Shown: positions 26,807-35,133, counted from the first letter of the stretch. The stretch: DNA of 35,232 nucleotides from Luteimonas abyssi (GCF_001482195.1 NZ_KQ759763.1:846016-881247); one strand, 5' to 3'. Program-made: numbers and translations. Notes: a model not told the origin generated them from the letters alone.

Positions 26807-26811
26807 CGCGC

Positions 26812-26818
26812 CACAATA
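26812..26818. promoter_or_regulatory. Shared divergent -10-like element between the kinase gene and pdxH
   Basis: The 7 bases CACAATA read as TATTGT on the minus strand (26813-26818) and CACAAT on the plus strand (26812-26817). Each box ends exactly six bases before an ATG, at 26806 on the minus strand and 26824 on the plus strand. The whole divergent intergenic space is only 17 bases, leaving no room for separate leaders or Shine-Dalgarno sequences. Confidence 0.4.
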
Positions 26819-26823
26819 GCCCA

Positions 26824-27426
26824 ATGGACACCGACTCCCTGTATGCCGAGGCGCTGGCGACCTTCGACACCCTGTTCGCCGAGGCTGCGGCCGCCGGCGA
26901 GCCCGACCCGACCGCGATGACCGTCGCCACCGCGGGGCTGGACGGCCGCCCCGCGGCGCGCATGGTGCTGCTCAAGGCGCACGACCCGCGCGGCTTCGTG
27001 TTCTACACCCATCTCGACGGTCGCAAGGGGCGCGAACTGCAGGAGAACCCGCGGGCGGCGCTGCTGTTCCACTGGCCGCGGGTGCGTCACGGTCTCCAGG
27101 TCCGCATCGAGGGCGCGGTGAGCGTGGTCGACGACGACGAAGCCGATGCCTACTTCGCCTCGCGCCCGCGCGGCAGTCAGGTCGGCGCATGGGCCTCCCG
27201 GCAATCGGAAACACTGGCCTCCGTGTCCGAGTTCGAAGCGCAGCTGGCGGCGGCCGATGCCGAGTTCGAGGCACGCGAGGTCCCGCGGCCGCCACGATGG
27301 TCCGGGCTGCGGGTGCGGCCGGAGCGCATCGAATTCTGGTACGGGGCCGACTATCGCCTGCACGAGCGGCATCTGTACACGTGCGACGCGGCCGAGCAGT
27401 GGTCCAAGCGCCTGCTGTATCCGTGA
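26824..27426 (+). CDS. pdxH: Pyridoxamine 5'-phosphate oxidase
   Basis: 200 residues. An FMN enzyme oxidising pyridoxine or pyridoxamine 5'-phosphate to pyridoxal phosphate in the cytoplasm. Motifs: [23 protein letters not shown] (FMN binding), SRKG-like [35 protein letters not shown], and the C-terminal substrate-binding [17 protein letters not shown] ending RLLYP. The start lies 17 bases from the divergent kinase gene and has no Shine-Dalgarno sequence, so the message may be leaderless. The BtuF-like gene follows after 7 bases and is probably co-transcribed. Confidence 0.96.
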   Translation: MDTDSLYAEALATFDTLFAEAAAAGEPDPTAMTVATAGLDGRPAARMVLLKAHDPRGFVFYTHLDGRKGRELQENPRAALLFHWPRVRHGLQVRIEGAVSVVDDDEADAYFASRPRGSQVGAWASRQSETLASVSEFEAQLAAADAEFEAREVPRPPRWSGLRVRPERIEFWYGADYRLHERHLYTCDAAEQWSKRLLYP

Positions 27427-27433
27427 GGCCGGC

Positions 27434-28234
27434 ATGACCGGTCCGCGCCGCATCGTCTGCCTGACCGAGGAGCCGACCGAGACCCTGTACGCGCTCGGCG
27501 CGCAGGACCGCATCGTCGGCATCAGCGGCTTCACCGTGCGCCCGCCGCAGGCGCGTCGGGACAAGCCCAAGGTCAGCGCGTTCACCAGCGCCAAGGTCGA
27601 CGCCATCCTGGCGCTCGAGCCGGATCTGGCGATCGGGTTCTCCGACATCCAGGCCGACATCGCCGCCGAACTGGTGCGCCGCGGGGTGGAGGTGTGGATC
27701 GCCAACCATCGCAGCGTCGAGGGCATCCTCGACTACATCGCCCGGCTCGGGGCGCTGGTCGGCCTGGCCGGCCCCGCGCGCGATTACGCCGACGGTCTGC
27801 GTCGGGGGCTGGATGCCATCGAACGCGAGGCCGCCGCACTGCCGCGCCGGCCGAAGGTGTATTTCGAGGAGTGGGACGAGCCGCTCATCACCGGCATCCG
27901 CTGGGTGGCCGAGCTGATCCGCATCGCCGGCGGCGACGACGTGTTTCCCGAGCTCGCGGCCGAACCGTTGGCCCGCGCGCGCATCCTCGCCAATGGCGAC
28001 CCGGTGATCGCACGTGCGCCGGACATCGTGCTGGGCTCGTGGTGCGGCAAGAAGTTCCGGCCCGAGCGCGTGGCCGCACGCCCGGGCTGGGAGGCGATCC
28101 CCGCGGTGCGCGACGGCGAACTGCACGAGATCAAGTCGCCGCTGATCCTGCAGCCGGGGCCGGCGGCGTTGACCGACGGTGTGGCGGAGATCGCCGCGAT
28201 CGTCGCGCGCTGGGCGCGGCGGCAGGGCGGCTGA
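27434..28234 (+). CDS. BtuF-like cobalamin/siderophore-binding-fold protein without signal peptide
   Basis: 266 residues of the helical-backbone metal-receptor fold (periplasmic binding protein of class III, as in BtuF). It opens RIVCLTEEPTETLYALGAQDRIVGIS, continues with KVDAILALEPDLAIGFSD and the central helix containing YFEEWDEPLITG, and ends with PGWEAIPAVRDGELHEI. Unlike transporter-linked BtuF there is no signal peptide; the hydrophilic MTGPRRIVCL start is well placed behind a GAGG. No ABC permease or ATPase gene is adjacent. It could be a cytoplasmic corrinoid or metal-chelate binder, or pair with a distant transporter if secretion is not needed. The substrate is unknown. It is tightly linked downstream of pdxH. 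Confidence 0.8.
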   Translation: MTGPRRIVCLTEEPTETLYALGAQDRIVGISGFTVRPPQARRDKPKVSAFTSAKVDAILALEPDLAIGFSDIQADIAAELVRRGVEVWIANHRSVEGILDYIARLGALVGLAGPARDYADGLRRGLDAIEREAAALPRRPKVYFEEWDEPLITGIRWVAELIRIAGGDDVFPELAAEPLARARILANGDPVIARAPDIVLGSWCGKKFRPERVAARPGWEAIPAVRDGELHEIKSPLILQPGPAALTDGVAEIAAIVARWARRQGG

Positions 28235-28366
28235 TCAGCCCGGCGTCGCCGATGCGCGGCCGGTGTCGCGCTCGCGGAATGCAGCGGTACGCGAACGTCG
28301 CCGCCGCGGCGCGGGTGCGGGCATAGGATGCCCCCTGACGGGCCCGTCGCCCGGCAGGAGATCGAC

Positions 28367-28984
28367 GTGTCGAAGATTGCAGTGGTGGGCGCATCCGGAC
28401 GTGTGGGCTCGCGCGTCGTGCGCGAACTGGTGACACGCGGGCACCAGGTCACCGGGATCGCGCGTAATCCGGACGCATCGACGTCGGCCGCGGGGGTGGT
28501 CTGGCGCACCGCCGACGCCACCGATGCCGGAGCCCTCGCACAGGCCGTGGCCGGCCACGACGTCGTGATCAGCGCCATGCGGTTCCTGGGCGGTCCCGCA
28601 GCCGATGGACTGGCGAACGCGGTGCGTGCTGCCGGGGTGCCGAGGCTCGTCGTCGTCGGCGGTGCCGGCAGCCTGGAGGTCGCACCGGGCGTCGCCCTCG
28701 TCGACACCCCGGATTTTCCCGAAGCCTACCAGGCCGAGGCCCGCGCCGGTCTTCGTTTCCTCGAGGCCTTGCGCGGCGTGGACGACCTCGACTGGACGTT
28801 CCTGTCGCCATCGGCGGAGCTCGAGCCCGGCGAGCGGACGCAGCGGTTCCGTCTCGGCGGCGACACGCTGCTGGTGGACGCGGAAGGCCGCAGCAGCATT
28901 TCGATGGAGGACTACGCCATCGCCCTGGTGGATGAGGTCGAGGCGCCCGCGCATTCACGACAGCGCTTCACTGTCGGCTATTGA
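28367..28984 (+). CDS. NAD(P)-binding atypical short-chain dehydrogenase-like protein
   Basis: 205 residues, one Rossmann fold of the NmrA/atypical-SDR group. The dinucleotide loop is VVGASGRVGSRVV, followed by ADATDAGALAQAVAGHDVVISAM and VPRLVVVGGAGSLEV, then a C-terminal segment with DWTFLSPSAEL. The catalytic Tyr-x-x-x-Lys of classical SDRs is not apparent, which is normal in this group; the reaction is unknown. The GTG at 28367 is chosen over an ATG 39 bases upstream because CAGGAG at 28355-28360 sits six bases before it and the Rossmann fold starts immediately. TAGGAT at 28324-28329 may be the -10. About 130 bases upstream hold no gene. Confidence 0.85.
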   Translation: MSKIAVVGASGRVGSRVVRELVTRGHQVTGIARNPDASTSAAGVVWRTADATDAGALAQAVAGHDVVISAMRFLGGPAADGLANAVRAAGVPRLVVVGGAGSLEVAPGVALVDTPDFPEAYQAEARAGLRFLEALRGVDDLDWTFLSPSAELEPGERTQRFRLGGDTLLVDAEGRSSISMEDYAIALVDEVEAPAHSRQRFTVGY

Positions 28985-29104
28985 GATCGGCGTGGCGGCG
29001 GACGACGGGCGGGGCGGGCGACGCGGCGATGCCGGCGTCTTCCGCGACCGCCGCCGCCCTGCGATGATGCGCTTCCTTCGAGACGGACAGGGCGGGAGCG
29101 GGCG

Positions 29105-29500
29105 ATGAACCAGGCGACGATGCAGGACATGGGCCGGCTGATCCTGCGGCTCGCGCTGGGCGTACTGATCCTGCTGCACGGTTTCGCCAAATTGCGCGGA
29201 GGCCTCGGCGGGATCGAGGGCATGGTGCAGGCGCACGGCCTTCCGGGGGTGTTTGCCTACCTGGTGCTGGTCGGCGAAGTCGTCGCGCCGTTGATGGTCA
29301 TCATCGGGCTGCATGCGCGCATCGGCGCGGTGCTGATCGCGATCAACATGCTGGTCGCGGTGTTCCTGGTGCACATGGGCGACCTCGGGCGTCTCAACAA
29401 CACCGGTGGCTGGGCGCTCGAGCTGCAGGCGATGTTCCTGTTCGGCGCGGTCGCGGTGGCCCTGCTGGGGCCGGGGCGGTTCTCGGCGAACCAGCGCTGA
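29105..29500 (+). CDS. DoxX-family membrane protein
   Basis: 131 residues with four predicted membrane helices: LILRLALGVLILLHGFAKL, PGVFAYLVLVGEVVAPLMVIIG, IGAVLIAINMLVAVFLVHM and LQAMFLFGAVAVALLG. Hallmarks of DoxX are the HGFAKL motif at the end of helix 1 and the GxVxAPLxxIxG in helix 2. The family is linked to membrane redox or thiol homeostasis in some bacteria; the role here is unknown. A GGAG eight bases before the ATG supports the start. It lies 120 bases after the NAD(P)-binding gene and converges on the DUF4426 gene. Confidence 0.9.
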   Translation: MNQATMQDMGRLILRLALGVLILLHGFAKLRGGLGGIEGMVQAHGLPGVFAYLVLVGEVVAPLMVIIGLHARIGAVLIAINMLVAVFLVHMGDLGRLNNTGGWALELQAMFLFGAVAVALLGPGRFSANQR

Positions 29501-29511
29501 GCGCATCCGCG

Positions 29512-29573
29512 CGCCCCGTCGGGGCGGTATCTCCCGCGGGCGCGAGGAGGGTGCCGGCCGCACAAAGGCCGGC
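29512..29573. terminator. Hairpins between convergent DoxX and DUF4426 genes
   Basis: The first hairpin has arms CGCCCC (29512-29517) and GGGGCG (29521-29526). The second has arms GCCGGCC (29553-29559) and GGCCGGC (29567-29573). They occupy the 85-base convergent gap. Neither is followed by a clean T-run, so factor-independent termination is only likely, not certain. Confidence 0.4.
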
Positions 29574-29585
29574 CCGTCCGCTCGT

Positions 29586-30128
29586 TCAGGGGTAGAAGTC
29601 GCGCGCGAACTGCAGGGTGATCGGCCGGGCGCCGGTGGTCTGCACCTCGACGTGGAAGCGCAGCGTGTCCGGCGGAGTCAGCCGCACCACGCCGATGTGG
29701 TCGGTGAGATCGCCATGGGCGACTTCGCGCAGCGTCACCCGTTGGCGCACGCCGCGCAGGTCGATCGCGTCCGCCACGACCCGGGCGGGAACCGCGGTTT
29801 CGTCGACGCCATCGCCACGACGGACCGCGATCATCAACAACTGCGTGCGCGGGTCGCGTTCGATCCGGTAGCCGTCCGCCACCGCCTGGCCCATCGCCAT
29901 GGTCGGTACGACGCTGGCCCGCACGGTCAGGTCGTCGGCGCGGGCCACGGCTTCTTCGCGCGCCCGGGTGGCATGGCCGTCGGGTGGGCTCGGGGCACCG
30001 CAGGCCGCCAGCGTTCCCGCGAGCAGCAGCGTGCCGGCGAGCCGCCGGCCTGACCGTGCGCGACGCCGCGTGCCCGTCGTCGTCTCGGTGTCGCCGCCGC
30101 TGGCGACACGCCTGCACCGATCAGTCAT
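29586..30128 (-). CDS. DUF4426 lipoprotein
   Basis: 180 residues. A long basic N-region is followed by a hydrophobic stretch and lipobox LAACG, predicting a lipid-modified periplasmic protein. The mature part matches DUF4426 as I recall it: a short beta-sandwich with VPTMAMGQAVADGYRIERDPRTQLLMIAV, DLTDHIGVVRLTPPDTLRFHVEVQ and the C-terminal FARDFYP. In Pseudomonas a DUF4426 gene lies close to proC, and here the ATG at 30128 overlaps the proC stop by 8 bases. The N-region of about 28 residues before the hydrophobic core is unusually long, but no alternative start exists in that frame. Function unknown. Confidence 0.82.
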   Translation of the reverse strand: MTDRCRRVASGGDTETTTGTRRRARSGRRLAGTLLLAGTLAACGAPSPPDGHATRAREEAVARADDLTVRASVVPTMAMGQAVADGYRIERDPRTQLLMIAVRRGDGVDETAVPARVVADAIDLRGVRQRVTLREVAHGDLTDHIGVVRLTPPDTLRFHVEVQTTGARPITLQFARDFYP

Positions 30129-30972
30129 TGGCCGCCGACAGCTCCCCGCCGCGGCGGCGGGCCGCGGCGACCGCATCGGCCACCAGCGCGCGCAGGCCGC
30201 CGGCCTCGAAGGTCTCCAGCGCGGCCTGGGTGGTGCCGTTCGGCGAGGTGACGTTCTTGCGCAAGACGTCGGGGGCGTCGCCGGATTCGTCGATCATGCG
30301 CGCGGCCCCGAGCAGGGTCTGCTTGACCAGCGCGCGCGTGGTCGCCGCGGGCAGGCCCTGCGCCAGGCCGGCGGCTTCCATCGCCTCGGCGAACAGGAAC
30401 ACGTAGGCCGGACCGCTGCCGGAGATGCCGGTGACGGCGTCCATCAGCGCCTCGTCGTCGACCCACGCGGTGCGGCCGACTGCGGACAACACCGCATCGG
30501 CACGCGCGCGCCCACCGGCGTCCACCTGCGGCGTGGCGTACAGACCGGTCATGCCGGCGCCGAGCAGCGACGGCGTATTGGGCATCGAGCGCACCACGGC
30601 GGCATCGCCGCCGAGCCAGCGCTCGATCTGCGCGGTGGTGATGCCCGCGGCCACGGAGATCACCAGCGGGCGACCGGTGCGGACCTCGTCGACCAGCGAC
30701 GCGCAGACCTCGCGCATCACCTGAGGCTTCACCGACATCACCCAGATGTCCGCGCCTTCGATCGCCTCGGCGGCCGTGGCGAAGGTGCGGACGCCGAAGT
30801 CGTTCTCCAGGGCCTGGCGCTTGGCGTCGCCTGGATCGGCCACGCGGATGCGCTCGGGTGCGATGCCGCCGGCGATGAGGCCGCCGATCAGGCTGCGGGC
30901 CATGTTGCCGCCGCCGATGAAGGCGAGCGTGTGGTGGGCGGGCAGGGCGGGCGTCGGTGTCGGGGTGGTCAT
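30121..30972 (-). CDS. proC: Pyrroline-5-carboxylate reductase
   Basis: 283 residues. It reduces 1-pyrroline-5-carboxylate to L-proline with NAD(P)H, the last step of proline synthesis. Motifs: dinucleotide loop FIGGGNMARSLIGGLI, VSVKP-like MSVKPQVM, ISVAAGITTAQIERWLG, RSMPNTPSLLGAGMTGL, and the C-terminal signature region GISGSGPAYVFLFAEAM with NVTSPNGTTQAALETFE. The ATG at 30972 lies 35 bases after the yggS stop, so yggS-proC-DUF4426 form one operon. The first 14 residues are Thr/Pro-rich and precede the Rossmann fold. Confidence 0.97.
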   Translation of the reverse strand: MTTPTPTPALPAHHTLAFIGGGNMARSLIGGLIAGGIAPERIRVADPGDAKRQALENDFGVRTFATAAEAIEGADIWVMSVKPQVMREVCASLVDEVRTGRPLVISVAAGITTAQIERWLGGDAAVVRSMPNTPSLLGAGMTGLYATPQVDAGGRARADAVLSAVGRTAWVDDEALMDAVTGISGSGPAYVFLFAEAMEAAGLAQGLPAATTRALVKQTLLGAARMIDESGDAPDVLRKNVTSPNGTTQAALETFEAGGLRALVADAVAAARRRGGELSAAND

Positions 30973-31007
30973 CGAGGTCCTCAGGAAACGAAAAGGAAGT
31001 GGCGCGC

Positions 31008-31715
31008 TCAGCCCCGGGACGGACGGGCGCCGAACAATGCGGTGCCGACCCGGACCAGCGTGGCGCCCTCGGCGATGGCCTGCTCGAGGTCGTCGCTCAT
31101 GCCCATCGACAAGGTGTCGATGCCGGCATGCGACGCGGCCAGCGCGTCGAACAGCCCGCGCATGCGGGTGAAGGCCGGACGCCGCCGCTCCGGATCGGCA
31201 TGCGGAGCGGGGATCGCCATCAAGCCGCGCAGCACGAGCGCCGGTTCGGCGGCGATCGCCTCGGCCAGGGCCGGGATCGCGTCGGGGCGGCAGCCGTGCT
31301 TGCTGGCCTCGTCGTCCACGTTGACCTGGATCAGCACGTTCAACGGGCGTGCCGGATCGCGGTCGTGGGCGAGCGCGGCGACCAGTTTCGCACGGTCGAG
31401 CGTCTGCACCCAGTCGAAACGGGACGCGGCCTGCCGCGCCTTGTTGGATTGCAGGTGGCCGATCAGGTGCCATTCGATGCCGGCGCCCGCGGCGTCGAAC
31501 TTGCCTTCGGCTTCCTGCACGTAGTTCTCGCCGAAACCCGGCAGGGCCTCGCCGGCGGCGCGGCGCAGCCTCGCCAGCGCGGCGATCTCGGCCGCATCGC
31601 GGGTCTTGCCGACCGCCAGCAGGCGCGGTGGTGGCCGGCCCGCGCGTTCGGCGGCGGTGCGGATGCGGGTCTGGACCTGCTCCAGACGGTCCGACAGGTC
31701 GGAATGTTCGGTCAT
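31008..31715 (-). CDS. yggS: PLP homeostasis protein, YggS/PLPBP family
   Basis: 235 residues, a single-domain TIM-barrel pyridoxal-phosphate-binding protein thought to buffer PLP and keep amino-acid pools balanced rather than catalyse. The PLP lysine is Lys37 in LAVGKTRD (most homologues have AVSKT), followed by FGENYVQEA, WHLIGHLQSNKAR, VNVDDEASKHG and the phosphate-binding SMGMSDDLEQAI with RVGTALFG. It is first in the operon with proC, a widely conserved pair, and divergent from pilT. The neighbourhood pdxH ... yggS is not an operon. Confidence 0.96.
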   Translation of the reverse strand: MTEHSDLSDRLEQVQTRIRTAAERAGRPPPRLLAVGKTRDAAEIAALARLRRAAGEALPGFGENYVQEAEGKFDAAGAGIEWHLIGHLQSNKARQAASRFDWVQTLDRAKLVAALAHDRDPARPLNVLIQVNVDDEASKHGCRPDAIPALAEAIAAEPALVLRGLMAIPAPHADPERRRPAFTRMRGLFDALAASHAGIDTLSMGMSDDLEQAIAEGATLVRVGTALFGARPSRG

Positions 31716-31782
31716 CGGTATCGGGATGCGACGGCGCCCGCAAAGCGTGCGTCCGGCTGGCTGTCGGCTGCGATCGGAGGGC

Positions 31783-31788
31783 TATACT
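31783..31788 (+). promoter_or_regulatory. Likely -10 box TATACT upstream of pilT
   Basis: TATACT (five of six matches to TATAAT) lies about 97 bases before the pilT ATG in the space divergent from yggS. No good -35 stands 16-18 bases upstream. The leader would be about 90 bases. No other gene fits in 31716-31884. Confidence 0.45.
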
Positions 31789-31884
31789 GCGCCGCAGGGG
31801 TGGGCGGATGCCAGCCGCAGGGCGCATCCGGCCAGGCATCGGCCGCACCGGGCCGTACAGAATCAGGGCACCTGGGGGCTCGCT

Positions 31885-32922
31885 ATGGATATCGCCGAAC
31901 TGTTGGCGTTTTCGGTCAAGAACAAGGCATCGGACCTGCATCTGTCGGCGGGCCTGCCGCCGATGATCCGTGTCGACGGCGACGTGCGCCGGATCAACAT
32001 CCCGGCGCTCGATCACAAGCAGGTGCACGCGCTGGTCTACGACATCATGTCGGACAAGCAGCGCCGCGATTACGAAGAATTCCTGGAAGTCGACTTCTCG
32101 TTCGAGATCCCGGGCCTGGCGCGCTTCCGCGTCAATGCGTTCAACCAGAACCGTGGCGCCGGCGCGGTGTTCCGGACGGTGCCCTCGGAAGTGCTGACGC
32201 TCGAGGACCTCGGCTGCCCGCCGATCTTCCGCCAGCTCATCGACCAGCCGCAGGGCCTGATCCTGGTGACCGGCCCGACCGGCTCCGGCAAGTCCACCAC
32301 GCTGGCGGCGATGGTCGACCACATCAACAAGAACGAGTACGGCCATCTCCTCACCGTCGAGGATCCGATCGAGTTCGTGCACACCTCGCAGAAGTGCCTG
32401 ATCAACCAGCGCGAGGTGCACCGCGACACGCATGGCTTCAACGAGGCGTTGCGATCCGCGCTGCGCGAGGACCCGGACTACATCCTGGTCGGCGAAATGC
32501 GCGACATCGAGACGATCCGCCTGGCGCTGACCGCCGCCGAGACCGGCCATCTGGTCTTCGGCACCCTGCACACCAGTTCGGCGGCCAAGACCATCGACCG
32601 CATCATCGACGTGTTCCCCGCCGGCGAGAAGCCGATGGTGCGCTCGATGCTGTCCGAATCGCTGCGCGCGGTGATCTCGCAGGCGCTGCTGAAGAAGGTC
32701 GGCGGCGGACGCACGGCGGCGTGGGAAATCATGGTCGGCATCCCCGCGATCCGGAACCTGATCCGAGAGGACAAGGTGGCGCAGATGTACTCGGCCATCC
32801 AGACCGGCCAGCAGCACGGCATGATGACCCTCGACCAGCACCTGCAGGACCTGGTCAAGCGCGGCCTGATCACCCGCGCCCAGGCGCGCGAGTACGCCAA
32901 GGACAAGCGGATCTTCGAATGA
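31885..32922 (+). CDS. pilT: Type IV pilus retraction ATPase PilT
   Basis: 345 residues, the usual length. This hexameric cytoplasmic ATPase depolymerises type IV pili and drives twitching motility. The N-terminal PAS-like domain begins MDIAELLAFSVKNKASDLHL. The RecA-like domain has Walker A GPTGSGKST (Gly130-Lys136), the Asp box TVEDPIEFVH, Walker B ALREDPDYILVGEMRD and the His box TGHLVFGTLHT. The late AIRNLIREDKVAQ is the PilT-specific AIRNLIRE motif needed for retraction. The start at 31885 matches homologues exactly; upstream readings in frame are spurious. pilU follows 133 bases later. Confidence 0.98.
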   Translation: MDIAELLAFSVKNKASDLHLSAGLPPMIRVDGDVRRINIPALDHKQVHALVYDIMSDKQRRDYEEFLEVDFSFEIPGLARFRVNAFNQNRGAGAVFRTVPSEVLTLEDLGCPPIFRQLIDQPQGLILVTGPTGSGKSTTLAAMVDHINKNEYGHLLTVEDPIEFVHTSQKCLINQREVHRDTHGFNEALRSALREDPDYILVGEMRDIETIRLALTAAETGHLVFGTLHTSSAAKTIDRIIDVFPAGEKPMVRSMLSESLRAVISQALLKKVGGGRTAAWEIMVGIPAIRNLIREDKVAQMYSAIQTGQQHGMMTLDQHLQDLVKRGLITRAQAREYAKDKRIFE

Positions 32923-33055
32923 CCGCAGGCGAGGTGGCTGCGGCAGCGTGCCGCGCCATCGCGTCCACGGCCGTTCCCGGCCTTCCGACGTTTCGACCTT
33001 CACATCGCGCCTCCGGGCGCCCCGTCATCGACGCCCGGCCTCGCAGGAGCGCCCC

Positions 33056-34186
33056 ATGAGCAGCATCGACTTCACCTCGTTCCTCAAGCTGATGGCCCAC
33101 CAGAAGGCCTCGGACCTGTTCATCACCGCCGGCATGGCGCCGTCGATCAAGGTCAACGGCAAGATCTCGCCGGTCACCCAGAGTCCGCTGACGCCGCAGC
33201 AGGCGCGCGATCTGGTGCTCAACGTGATGACGCCCGCGCAGCGCGAGGAGTTCGAGAAGACACACGAGTGCAACTTCGCCATCGGCGTGTCGGGCGTGGG
33301 CCGGTTCCGTGTGAGCTGCTTCTACCAGCGCAACCAGGTCGGCATGGTGCTGCGCCGGATCGAGACCCGCATCCCGACGGTCGAAGAACTGAACCTGCCG
33401 CCGATCACCAAGACGCTGGCGATGACCAAGCGCGGCATCATCATCTTCGTCGGCGCCACCGGTACCGGCAAGTCCACCTCGCTGGCGGCGATGATCGGCT
33501 ACCGCAACCACAACTCGACCGGCCACATCATCACCATCGAGGACCCGATCGAGTTCGTGCACAAGCACGAGGGCTGCATCATCACCCAGCGCGAGGTCGG
33601 CATCGACACCGACAGCTGGGAAGCCGCGCTGAAGAACACCCTGCGCCAGGCGCCCGACGTGATCATGATCGGCGAGGTACGCACCCGCGAGGGCATGGAC
33701 CACGCCATCGCCTTCGCCGAGACCGGTCACCTGGTGCTGTGCACGCTGCACGCCAACAACGCCAACCAGGCGATGGACCGCATCATCAACTTCTTCCCCG
33801 AGGACCGTCGCGGCCAGCTGTTGATGGACCTTTCGCTCAACCTCAAGGGCGTGGTCGCGCAGCAGCTCATTCCCACTCCCGACGGCAAGGGCCGCCGCGC
33901 GGCGATGGAAATCCTGCTCGGCACTCCGCTGGTGCAGGATTACATCCGCGACGGCGAGATCCACAAGCTCAAGGACGTGATGAAGGAATCCACCAACCTC
34001 GGCATGAAGACCTTCGACCAGAGCCTGTTCGAGCTGTACCAGGCCGGCGAGATCTCCTACGAGGACGCCTTGCGCTACGCCGACTCCGCCAACGAGGTGC
34101 GCCTGCGCATCAAGCTCGCCCAGGGCGGGGATGCGCGCACGCTGAGCCAGGGGCTGGACGGGGTGGAGATCGCAGAGGTGCGTTGA
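33056..34186 (+). CDS. pilU: PilT-dependent pilus retraction ATPase PilU
   Basis: 376 residues. A PilT paralogue that assists retraction under load. MSSIDFTSFLKLMAHQKASDLF starts the N-terminal domain. Walker A is GATGTGKS (Gly133-Ser140), followed by TIEDPIEFVHKHEGC, the Walker B region RQAPDVIMIGEVRTREGM and the His box TGHLVLCTLHANN. PilU lacks the AIRNLIRE motif of PilT and has the longer C-terminal tail typical of PilU. CAGGAG at 33044-33049 sits seven bases before the ATG. Position directly behind pilT is the standard arrangement. Confidence 0.97.
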   Translation: MSSIDFTSFLKLMAHQKASDLFITAGMAPSIKVNGKISPVTQSPLTPQQARDLVLNVMTPAQREEFEKTHECNFAIGVSGVGRFRVSCFYQRNQVGMVLRRIETRIPTVEELNLPPITKTLAMTKRGIIIFVGATGTGKSTSLAAMIGYRNHNSTGHIITIEDPIEFVHKHEGCIITQREVGIDTDSWEAALKNTLRQAPDVIMIGEVRTREGMDHAIAFAETGHLVLCTLHANNANQAMDRIINFFPEDRRGQLLMDLSLNLKGVVAQQLIPTPDGKGRRAAMEILLGTPLVQDYIRDGEIHKLKDVMKESTNLGMKTFDQSLFELYQAGEISYEDALRYADSANEVRLRIKLAQGGDARTLSQGLDGVEIAEVR

Positions 34187-34366
34187 ACGCCCCCGAGGCA
34201 TCAGGTCGCATCGCGTACGATCTTCGGAAAGTGGGCGGAGGGGACATGACGGGCTCGACCGTGGTCGAGGTTGCGTGGGATGCAGCGTACCCGCCCGCTT
34301 GATCCATTTTTTACCCGCGACCCGGCACAATGGGCACCCTGTTCAGACACGCACCGGAGTCTCCAG

Positions 34367-34987
34367 ATGGCCCACACGCTTCCCGATCTCCCGTACGCCT
34401 ACGATGCGCTCGAGCCGCACTTCGACAAGCAGACGATGGAGATCCATCACTCCAAGCACCACCAGACCTACGTCACCAACCTCAACGCCGCGATCGAGGG
34501 CACCGAGTACGCCGACACGCCGATCGAGCAGCTGATCGCCGACATCGACGCGCTGCCGGAGAAGATCGGCAAGCCGGTGCGCAACAACGGTGGCGGCCAC
34601 GCCAACCACTCGTTGTTCTGGACCGTGCTGTCGCCGAAGGGCGGCCAGCCGACCGGTGAAGTCGCCAAGCACATCGACAGCGATCTGGGCGGGCTGGACA
34701 AGTTCAAGGAAGACTTCGCCACCGCCGCCAAGGGTCGCTTCGGCAGCGGCTGGGCGTGGCTGACCGTCGACAAGAGCGGCAAGCTCGCGATCGAGGACAG
34801 CGCCAATCAGGACAGCCCGCTGATGAGCGGCATCGGCTCCGGCAACACGCCGATTCTGGGGTTGGACGTGTGGGAGCACGCGTACTACCTGAAGTATCAG
34901 AACCGTCGCCCCGACTACATCTCGGCCTTCTTCGAGATCATCAACTGGGAGGAGGTCGAGCGCCGCTACCAGGCTGCGATCGGCTGA
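34367..34987 (+). CDS. sodA: Superoxide dismutase, manganese type
   Basis: 206 residues, a complete Fe/Mn-family dismutase removing cytoplasmic superoxide. Metal ligands are His27 (MEIHHSKHH), His81 ([10 protein letters not shown]), Asp167 and His171 ([13 protein letters not shown]). Gly77 and Gln148 (NQDSPLM) place the outer-sphere glutamine in the manganese-enzyme position rather than the iron-enzyme one, so the manganese form is inferred. A GGAG at 34356-34359 lies seven bases upstream of the ATG. About 180 bases (34187-34366) separate it from pilU, with no gene seen there. A strong terminator follows 26 bases after the stop. Confidence 0.97.
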   Translation: MAHTLPDLPYAYDALEPHFDKQTMEIHHSKHHQTYVTNLNAAIEGTEYADTPIEQLIADIDALPEKIGKPVRNNGGGHANHSLFWTVLSPKGGQPTGEVAKHIDSDLGGLDKFKEDFATAAKGRFGSGWAWLTVDKSGKLAIEDSANQDSPLMSGIGSGNTPILGLDVWEHAYYLKYQNRRPDYISAFFEIINWEEVERRYQAAIG

Positions 34988-35013
34988 TCCGTCGCGACAT
35001 TGATGTTTCCGAG

Positions 35014-35041
35014 AAACGCCGGGCTCGTCCCGGCGTTTTTT
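35014..35041 (+). terminator. Rho-independent terminator after sodA
   Basis: Arms AAACGCCGGG (35014-35023) and CCCGGCGTTT (35029-35038) with a 5-base loop, running into six T residues (35036-35041). It is the clearest intrinsic terminator in the window. Confidence 0.92.
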
Positions 35042-35133
35042 GTTCTTCGCCGATGTGCGCGACTCACGGGGCGGAGGCCGTGTGCGTGGATTCCGTAGTG
35101 AGCCGTGCCCAGGCGGCCGGGTGTCGCTCTTCC

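Noticed and set aside
30121..33003. A 960-residue minus-strand open frame running over pilT and into proC
   Set aside because: Only its last 283 residues are real (proC). The rest is antisense to pilT or a wrong frame of yggS.
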